Of a DNA stretch of 50,214 nucleotides, positions 44,975 to 50,214 are shown one piece after another (the first letter of the stretch is position 1; each line of letters opens with the position of its first letter). The position numbers and the translations under genes were made by a program. The notes below the pieces were generated by a model that searched no databases, was not told the origin of the DNA, and saw only the letters and a list, made by a program, of their open reading frames with translations. The stretch comes from JBKXSZ01 sp047017005 (GTDB taxonomy: Bacteria > Bacillota > Clostridia > TANB77 > CAG-508), in NCBI GenBank assembly GCA_047017005.1, contig JBKXSZ010000009.1, positions 1-50,214 on the forward strand, written 5' to 3'.

Positions 44975-45478
44975 TTAAGCATTGGCTTCTTTTTGTGCTT
45001 TTACTTGGTCTAATGCTACCGCAAGTTTTGAGATATTTGCAAGTAAGCATCCAGCAAGTTTTGCAAGTAATTCTTGTTTGGATGGTAATTTTGCAAGAGT
45101 GATAATTTCCTCTGCTGTCATTACTTTTCCATCAATGACTCCACCTTTGATTTTGTAGTAATCATTTGCTTTTGTGAAGTTATAGATTGCTTTTGATGGT
45201 TCTAAGTAGTCTTCATATCCTAATACTACTGCTGTAGGGCCTTCTAAGTATTCTTCTAATCCTTCGATGTTACATGCTTGTAATGCTCTTTTGGTAATAT
45301 TGTTTTTAATTACCTTATAGTCTGCTTTCACATTTCTTAATTCAGCTCTTAATTTTGTTACATCAGAAACATTGATTCCTCTGTAGTCTGTAAGAAGTAT
45401 TAATTTTGCGTCTTTCATCTTTTCAGCTAATGTTGCAACTTCTTCTTCCTTTTGTTTGATTATTTTTTCATTTGCCAT
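44975..45478 (-). CDS. rplJ: 50S ribosomal protein L10
   Basis: A 167-residue protein. The first half includes LLTDYRGINVSDVTKLRAEL and NNITKRALQ, and the last part is the helix that carries L7/L12 dimers. It is preceded by an L10-type leader that would control it and rplL. Confidence 0.97.
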   Translation of the reverse strand: MANEKIIKQKEEEVATLAEKMKDAKLILLTDYRGINVSDVTKLRAELRNVKADYKVIKNNITKRALQACNIEGLEEYLEGPTAVVLGYEDYLEPSKAIYNFTKANDYYKIKGGVIDGKVMTAEEIITLAKLPSKQELLAKLAGCLLANISKLAVALDQVKAQKEANA

Positions 45479-45537
45479 GTTTCTTTTTCACCTCCTAAAA
45501 ATTTGTGTTTTTTATCTTTATATTGTTTATGAACAAC

Positions 45538-45651
45538 GTAAAACACTCTTAATATATAACCCTGAACCGGGCATATACCAAGAGTGTTTCTCTCTTTTCT
45601 ATATGCCTCGGTAGGACTTATGGTTTTGCCTACTTTCTAGGGCTATTTACT
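45538..45651 (-). ncRNA. L10 leader (ribosomal protein autoregulation element)
   Basis: The 189-base gap between rplA and rplJ contains, on the minus strand, a conserved-looking stretch with AAGTCCTACCGAGGC and CCCGGTTCAGGG, plus an AAACACTCTT / AAGAGTGTTT stem (45541-45550 with 45580-45589). It is much richer in G and C than the surroundings. Position and form fit the L10 leader bound by the L10-L12 complex, which would repress rplJL. Exact boundaries are approximate. Confidence 0.8.
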
Positions 45652-45667
45652 TAAAAAATAAATTAAA

Positions 45668-46351
45668 TTATTTTTGATTTACATATACTCCAGGTCCCAT
45701 TGTAGTAGATACTGCTACAGATTTAATGTATTGACCTTTTGCTGCTGCTGGTTTTGCTTTAATAATGGCATTAATAATGGTATCATAGTTTTCCATTAAT
45801 TTATCTGCTCCAAAAGAAAGCTTTCCAAATCCTAAGTGAATAATGTTTGTTTTATCTAAACGATATTCTACTTTACCAGATTTAATTTCAGCAATTGCCT
45901 TTTTAACATCCATTGTTACAGTTCCAGATTTAGGGTTTGGCATTAATCCTTTTGGTCCTAATACTTTACCTAGTCTTCCTACAACCCCCATCATATCTGG
46001 TGTTGCTACTACTACATCATAGTCAAACCATCCATCATTTTGGATTTTTGGAATTAATTCTTCTGCTCCAACAAAGTCTGCTCCTGCTTCTTCAGCTTCT
46101 TTTGCTTTTGGTCCTTTTGCAAATACTAATACTTTTAGTGTTTTACCAGTACCATTTGGAAGTACTACTGTACCTCTAACTTGTTGGTCAGCATGTTTTG
46201 AATCAACACCTAGTTTAACATGTAATTCAACGGTTTCATCAAATTTTGCTTTTGGCATTTTTTCTAGTAAATCTAAAGCTTCTTTTACTTCATAAAGCTT
46301 CTTTTTTTCTACTAGTTTTGCTGCTTCTTGATATCTTTTTCCTCTTTTCAT
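45668..46351 (-). CDS. rplA: 50S ribosomal protein L1
   Basis: A 227-residue protein of the L1 stalk, with KRYQEAAKLVEKKKLYEVKE at the start, GLMPNPKSGTVT and the middle domain. A repressor in many bacteria. It directly follows rplK with a 54-base gap. Confidence 0.98.
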   Translation of the reverse strand: MKRGKRYQEAAKLVEKKKLYEVKEALDLLEKMPKAKFDETVELHVKLGVDSKHADQQVRGTVVLPNGTGKTLKVLVFAKGPKAKEAEEAGADFVGAEELIPKIQNDGWFDYDVVVATPDMMGVVGRLGKVLGPKGLMPNPKSGTVTMDVKKAIAEIKSGKVEYRLDKTNIIHLGFGKLSFGADKLMENYDTIINAIIKAKPAAAKGQYIKSVAVSTTMGPGVYVNQK

Positions 46352-46405
46352 TTTTTACCTCATATGGTTCTTACGAGCCTTTCGCTCTCCCATTTTCTAT
46401 TTTAA

Positions 46406-46834
46406 CTAGTCTTTTACAACTACTCCCATGCTTCTTGCAGTTCCTGCTACCATGCTCATTGCTGCTTCGAGCGATGCAGCATTTAAGTCTGGCATTTTTT
46501 GTTCTGCAATTGCTTTTACTTGTTCAGTTGTGATAGTTGCTACTTTTTCTTTATTTGGTTTTCCAGCTCCTTTTTGGATTTTAGCTGACTTTTTAATTAA
46601 AGTTGCTACTGGTGGTACCTTTGTGATAAATTCAAAAGATTTATCTTTGTATACTGTGATAACAACTGGTATTATCATTCCTGGTTGGTTTGCAGTTCTA
46701 TCATTAAATTCTTTAACGAATTGCATGATATTAACACCACTTGGTCCTAATGCAGATCCTACTGGTGGAGCTGGTGTTGCCTTTCCTGCTTCTATTTGTA
46801 ATTTAATAACACTGCTGATTTCTTTTTCTGCCAT
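46406..46834 (-). CDS. rplK: 50S ribosomal protein L11
   Basis: A 142-residue protein with the signature KLQIEAGKATPAPPVGSALG followed by PSGVNIMQFVKEFN and a C-terminal RNA-binding domain (GTARSMGVVV). It sits between nusG and rplA. An opposite-strand frame over it is a shadow. Confidence 0.98.
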   Translation of the reverse strand: MAEKEISSVIKLQIEAGKATPAPPVGSALGPSGVNIMQFVKEFNDRTANQPGMIIPVVITVYKDKSFEFITKVPPVATLIKKSAKIQKGAGKPNKEKVATITTEQVKAIAEQKMPDLNAASLEAAMSMVAGTARSMGVVVKD

Positions 46835-46861
46835 TGTTATTTTGCACCTCCTTTAAATAAT

Positions 46862-47398
46862 TTAATTTATTTTTTGCACTTGTGAAAATTCTAGTTCTAC
46901 TGGAGTTTCTCTTCCAAACATAGAAACTAAAACTTTTACTTTGTGTTTTTCCTTGTTTATTTCTTGTACCACACCGATAAAGTTTTCAAATGGTCCATTC
47001 ATAATTCGAACAGAATCGTTTATATCATAGTCTACATTTATTTCTGCTACTTCGAATCCCATGTTTCTGATTTCTTCATCTGTTAGTGGAATAGGGTCTG
47101 TTCCTGAACCTACAAAACCAGTAACCCCTCTTGTATTTCTTACGATATACCAAGACTCTTCTGTTACAATCATTTTAATTAGAACATATCCTGGGAATAC
47201 TTTTTTAAGGTTGGTTTTTCTTTTTCCATCTTTGATTTCAATTTGTTCTTCCATCGGAACAACGATATCAAAGAAGTAATCTTCAAGCTCTCTGTTTTTT
47301 ACTTTGTTTTCTAAGTCTTTTTTGACTTTGTTTTCGTATCCAGAATACGTATGTACAACATACCATCTAGGTTCTAAACTTCTATCTTCTACAGACAT
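46862..47398 (-). CDS. nusG: Transcription antitermination/elongation factor NusG
   Basis: A 178-residue protein. The NGN domain shows RWYVVHTYSGYENKVKKDLE, FPGYVLIKM and VRNTRGVTGFVG; the KOW domain near the end starts NDSVRIMNGPFENFIGVVQE. It binds RNA polymerase and links it to the ribosome. It starts 18 bases after secE ends. Confidence 0.97.
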   Translation of the reverse strand: MSVEDRSLEPRWYVVHTYSGYENKVKKDLENKVKNRELEDYFFDIVVPMEEQIEIKDGKRKTNLKKVFPGYVLIKMIVTEESWYIVRNTRGVTGFVGSGTDPIPLTDEEIRNMGFEVAEINVDYDINDSVRIMNGPFENFIGVVQEINKEKHKVKVLVSMFGRETPVELEFSQVQKIN

Positions 47399-47415
47399 GC
47401 TTTAGCCTCCCTTAT

Positions 47416-47778
47416 TTATTCTTCCCCATTATTTTGCTCATCTACTGTATTATTTTGTGAAGTTTCTTGATTTTCTGTATTTTCTGTATTTTCTGTATTT
47501 TCTGTGTTGTTTTCTGTTTCGTTATTTTGACTTGTTTGTGGGTTTGATTCTATCGCATCTTTTAATTTATTAATACCATATTTGTTTAATGCTTCAAAAG
47601 CCATGTCTAAAGCAAAGACGATAATAGCCGTTACTAATACAATCGTAACAACAGCTACGGTATTATTTAGCAATTGCTTTGGTGTTGGCCAAATAACCTT
47701 TTTTAATTCTGCTTTAAAATCTTTCCAAAAATGTCTTTTATCTTTACTATTCTTTTTATCTTTTTTCTCATTAGCCAT
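47416..47778 (-). CDS. secE: Preprotein translocase subunit SecE with long repeat tail
   Basis: A 120-residue protein. The core SecE part is about residues 15-70: WKDFKAELKKVIWPTPKQLL and one helix (VAVVTIVLVTAIIVFALDMA). It then continues with an unusual 35-residue tail made of repeated Glu-Asn-Thr units (ENTENTENTEN) and Gln/Asn-rich residues, encoded by near-exact 9-base repeats. Bacterial SecE usually ends soon after its helix. It joins SecY and SecG in the translocon. The tail could be variable in length. Confidence 0.93.
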   Translation of the reverse strand: MANEKKDKKNSKDKRHFWKDFKAELKKVIWPTPKQLLNNTVAVVTIVLVTAIIVFALDMAFEALNKYGINKLKDAIESNPQTSQNNETENNTENTENTENTENQETSQNNTVDEQNNGEE

Positions 47779-47801
47779 TTTTAGCTCCTCCTTAAAAAAG
47801 A

Positions 47802-47966
47802 CTATTTTGTTTCTTTATGTGGTGTACGTTTTTTGCAGAATTTACAATATTTTACTACTTCTAATCTATCGGTATTATTTTTTTTGTTTTTTTCTGTTAT
47901 GTAGTTTCTTCTTTTACATTCTGTACATTCTAATGTGATTGCTTCTCTTGCACCTTTTGCAGCCAT
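47802..47966 (-). CDS. rpmG: 50S ribosomal protein L33
   Basis: A 54-residue protein too short for a long-ORF scan. It contains two CxxC pairs, CTEC at about 14 and CKFC at about 41, the zinc-binding version of L33. GGAGG lies before the ATG. It is the usual first gene before secE and nusG. The start reads MAAKGAREAITLECTECKRR. Confidence 0.95.
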   Translation of the reverse strand: MAAKGAREAITLECTECKRRNYITEKNKKNNTDRLEVVKYCKFCKKRTPHKETK

Positions 47967-48048
47967 TTAAAACACCTCCGTAATCTTTTAAGCTTTCTTT
48001 TTTTTAACGATGTGAGCAGTATGTGCCTTCTTACACATACGCTTGAAT

Positions 48049-48077
48049 ATTTTATCACGTATCCCTTTTGATGTCAA
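48049..48077 (-). promoter_or_regulatory. Promoter of the rpmG-secE-nusG-ribosomal operon
   Basis: On the minus strand a perfect TTGACA (48072-48077) and TAAAAT (48049-48054) are exactly 17 bases apart. It lies 80 bases before rpmG; a GTATGTG/CACATAC hairpin lies in the leader between them. Confidence 0.85.
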
Positions 48078-48127
48078 CCTTTATTAGCCATTTTTTAGCA
48101 TTTATGTCAATTTTTTATAAACAATTT

Positions 48128-48160
48128 TAAAAGAGAGGTCTTTTTCCTCTCTTTTATATT
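48128..48160 (-). terminator. Terminator of the 48.2-48.6 kb gene
   Basis: AAAAGAGAGG pairs with CCTCTCTTTT around a 7-base loop, with T on the minus-strand side. Confidence 0.8.
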
Positions 48161-48239
48161 CTATTAATTATTTTAACACAGTTTTTCCCAAAAAGAAATA
48201 CTTTTTTATATTTTTTCCATTTCTTTTCGTCTTTTTCTA

Positions 48240-48593
48240 TTATTCATATATCGAAATGTTATTATTCTCCTGCGATGTAACATTAATTTCTACTACTTCA
48301 TTTTGTGGTTTATGAACATCATTCCATATTTCTTGTTCTTTTGCTTGGTTTTCACTGGTATCTACAATTTGATTCTCTTTGGATTTAGTTTGTTCTTCTA
48401 CTTTATTTTTTACCTCATCTTTTTTTGTGAAAATTGTATTTTTCACATTTTCAAAAGCAACCGTAGCATACTCTTTCGTATACTGCCATAACCCTTCATT
48501 AAAAAAGAAATCAACTAAAACTCCCACAAGAATAATACTAACAATTGCAATGGTAACTTTAAATAGTGGCCCTCTTATATCATCACTTTTCAT
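48240..48593 (-). CDS. Small single-helix membrane protein
   Basis: About 117 residues, unrecognised. A helix (FKVTIAIVSIILVGVLVDFF, about 11-31) is followed by a charged, Lys/Glu-rich tail (KKDEVKNKVEEQTKSKENQI) and an Asn-rich end. The start at 48593 follows GGGGTGGAG. It is separated from rpmG by its own terminator. It may be an envelope or division accessory protein, but I have no homology basis. Confidence 0.62.
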   Translation of the reverse strand: MKSDDIRGPLFKVTIAIVSIILVGVLVDFFFNEGLWQYTKEYATVAFENVKNTIFTKKDEVKNKVEEQTKSKENQIVDTSENQAKEQEIWNDVHKPQNEVVEINVTSQENNNISIYE

Positions 48594-48608
48594 TTTACTC
48601 CACCCCAA

Positions 48609-48954
48609 CTATTTTAGGTTGTGTAAAGTTTATATATAAAAAATGGCTTGAAGTATTGATATTAAAGCATTTCTGCCAAAATATGTTCTACCCCCCTTAG
48701 ACTAAATTAATTATGTATCCTCTTAACTAAAATCTATGTGCTTTTAAAATTTTGTAAAGGCTAGGCAAAACCTATTCATTTCAGCCTTTATAAAATTTTA
48801 TAAAGCATATTATAATAAGTTATGAGGATAAGTCTTAATCAACTTATGTCTACCATTTTTTCATATTTTATTTTACACTACCCTATTTTAATATTATGAC
48901 AATTACATTTTACCACCAAAACCCACTGTTTTCAAGGTTTTTACTAAAACAATT
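48609..48954. other. Intergenic stretch with a long imperfect hairpin
   Basis: This 346-base gap contains no supported gene. At about 48753-48825 GCTTTTAAAATTTTGTAAAGGCT and AGCCTTTATAAAATTTTATAAAGC fold into a 22- to 24-bp stem with a G-T pair and one bulge. The 20-base loop contains AGG...CCT, which can pair again. No T run follows, so it is not an ordinary terminator. It may be a miniature repeat remnant or a structured RNA. Confidence 0.6.
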
Positions 48955-49572
48955 CTATTTTTTGCTTTTCTTTTTCGTGCTACTTTTTTTCTTAGCAGTC
49001 TTTGGCAATGTTTTTTTCTTTTGAACAGAAAATCCAAATTTACCTATCTTCCTATCTAAGGTATAATATCCACCATTACAATAGGCAATTAAATCACATT
49101 TACTAATATCAAAAGCGCCTTTTTCATCAATATATTTCTCATCTGCATCAATTGCTAGTACTTTTGCTAAAAACATCGTATGAGAACCCAAATCTTTTTC
49201 TTCTACTATTTGACATTCAACTGATACTGGACTTTCTTTTATTAAGGGACAAGAAACGATATTTGCTTCTTGCTTTGTTAATTTCATTTCTTTAAATTTA
49301 TCCACATTTTTTCCTGATTTTACCCCACACCAGTCGGTAGCATATGCTAACTTTTTATTTGTTAAATTAATAACAAATTCTCCTGAAGCTTTTATTATTC
49401 CATAAGAATATCTTGATTTACGAACCGATATATATACCATAGCTGGGTCTGTATTTGCTACTCCTGTCCATGCCACTGTTATAATATTGGAATTTTCCAT
49501 ATCTCCACAAGATACCATTACAGCTGGTATTGGATATACAAAAGTTCCTGGTTTCCACATTACTTTTCCCAT
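48955..49572 (-). CDS. Flavin reductase family protein (FMN-binding)
   Basis: About 205 residues of the FMN-binding split-barrel flavin reductase-like family. Motifs include YPIPAVMVSCGDMENSNIIT (nucleotide-binding strands), NTDPAMVYISVRKSRYSYG and FVINLTNKKLAYATDWCGV. It probably reduces flavin or an electron carrier; substrate unknown. A basic tail (KKKTLPKTAKKKSSTKKKSK) extends beyond the fold. I prefer the ATG at 49572, which follows AAGGAAAG; a longer open frame to 49620 lacks a site. Confidence 0.85.
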   Translation of the reverse strand: MGKVMWKPGTFVYPIPAVMVSCGDMENSNIITVAWTGVANTDPAMVYISVRKSRYSYGIIKASGEFVINLTNKKLAYATDWCGVKSGKNVDKFKEMKLTKQEANIVSCPLIKESPVSVECQIVEEKDLGSHTMFLAKVLAIDADEKYIDEKGAFDISKCDLIAYCNGGYYTLDRKIGKFGFSVQKKKTLPKTAKKKSSTKKKSKK

Positions 49573-49768
49573 TTTCTTTCCTTCCTTTCTTTGTCTTTTT
49601 CTCTCTAGGTGTTTTTTCAAGATTTATTATATATTTTCGATACTTTTCTTCTAACATTATTATATTCGAAAAGTGCCGTTTCTCTCTCTTTTATTTTACC
49701 ACCTGGTAAGTGATAATATCCTTTACCTTATATGTTTTTTATTATACTACATACACAATTAAATCACA

Positions 49769-49824
49769 ATAAAAAAAAGAAACCACAAATCAAAATAAAG
49801 TTAATATTTTGATTTCTAGTTTCT
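49769..49824 (-). terminator. rRNA operon terminator
   Basis: GAAAC and ATCAAAATA pair with TATTTTGAT and GTTTC in a two-part hairpin followed by eight T on the minus strand, about 35 bases past 5S. Confidence 0.8.
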
Positions 49825-49855
49825 CTTGATTTTTTAATATAAAATAAATAAAAAA

Positions 49856-49970
49856 CCTGGCGACAACCTATTTTACCAGCAGGGTAACCCACAAGTATCT
49901 TCGGCACATGAGAGCTTGACTTCTGTGTTCGGGATGGGAACAGGTATTTCCTCTCTGTTATCGTCACCAG
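49856..49970 (-). rRNA. rrf: 5S ribosomal RNA
   Basis: On the minus strand the gene reads CTGGTGACGATAACAGAGAG at its 5' end, has the invariant CCGAACACAGAAGTCAAGCTC block, and closes with TGTCGCCAGG to pair with its start. Length is about 115 bases. It follows the 23S gene in the same direction. Ends are approximate by a few bases. Confidence 0.95.
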
Positions 49971-50054
49971 AAAATTTCAGTATGCTTCTAGCACACTCAA
50001 AAATACATAGATGAATATTTCTTTAAACTAGTTTTCCTAGTGATTTATTTTTTC

Positions 50055-50214
50055 TTGGTTAAGCCCTCGATTTATTAGTATTGGTCAGCTACATGCATTA
50101 CTGCACTTCCACCTCCAACCTATCAACCACGTAGTCTTCATGGAATCTTACTATCTTATCGATATGAGATATCTTATCTTAGGGTGGGCTTCACACTTAG
50201 ATGCTTTCAGCGTT
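50055..50214 (-). rRNA. rrl: 23S ribosomal RNA, 3' end (partial)
   Basis: The stretch from CTTGGTTAAGCCCTCGA to the window end matches the 3' end of bacterial 23S rRNA on the minus strand, with the usual TATTAGTATTGGTCAGCTAC, ACTGCACTTCCACCTCC and CTTAGATGCTTTCAGC blocks. Most of the gene lies beyond the window to the right. The 23S-5S spacer is about 85 bases with no tRNA. Confidence 0.95.

Noticed and set aside
46428..46856. 142-codon open frame on the plus strand opposite rplK
   Set aside because: It mirrors rplK and has no ribosome binding site; similar opposite-strand frames over rplA, pdp and the ABC-F gene are likewise shadows.
47968..48045. Possible tRNA before rpmG (tRNA-Trp is often near secE)
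   Set aside because: Only a single 7-bp GTATGTG hairpin is present, and the region is the leader after the promoter.

Overview
This window is AT-rich DNA of a low-GC Bacillota, most likely an uncultured spore-forming Clostridia. The reasons are the strong AGGAGG-type ribosome binding sites, the sporulation genes (ylbJ, a BofC-like gene), a YjdF gene behind a probable yjdF riboswitch, and genes such as ClpE, ABC-F and 2,4-diaminopentanoate dehydrogenase that resemble clostridial homologues. Most genes are ordinary chromosomal housekeeping genes. I see no IS element, prophage or CRISPR array.

Layout. 0.1-8 kb: L,D-transpeptidase, MscS channel, an acquired-looking M20 deacylase bracketed by diverged direct repeats, an M14 cell-wall endopeptidase, an acetyltransferase, Fe/Mn superoxide dismutase and a BRO/DinD-like protein. 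8-16 kb: an ABC-F protein with leader peptide and attenuator, a cation diffusion facilitator, a cytoplasmic alpha-amylase, yjdF with its riboswitch, an ArsC-like protein, an RdgB-like pyrophosphatase, an orphan with unlike codon use, and an Ord-type dehydrogenase. 16-29 kb: an orphan HExxH protein, a DUF4364 regulator, an rRNA methyltransferase, mfd, three small orphans (two sharing a duplicated start region), ylbJ, and an ECF sigma/beta-propeller pair. 29-43 kb: pyrimidine nucleoside phosphorylase, rnhB, a pilin-like protein, htrA, clpE, pgsA, a BofC-like protein, comEC and an SH3b-NlpC/P60 hydrolase. 43-50 kb: mtnN, a phosphoglycerate-mutase-like phosphatase, the rpmG-secE-nusG-rplK-rplA-(L10 leader)-rplJ-rplL cluster, a flavin reductase, and the 3' end of an rRNA operon (23S end and 5S).

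The main observation is a repeated anomaly. Four otherwise well-preserved genes (M14 peptidase, alpha-amylase, mfd, comEC) are each broken by frameshifts, five in all. Every one has the same form: an in-frame CGG triplet where the protein continues in the +1 frame if the C is skipped and the next three bases are read as glycine (GGT four times, GGA once). By eye, in-frame CGG is otherwise absent from the intact genes, except once, at codon 5 of an orphan whose codon use looks foreign. This fits CGG being an unassigned codon at which the ribosome slips +1 onto a glycine codon. A systematic one-base sequencing artefact before GG is the main alternative.
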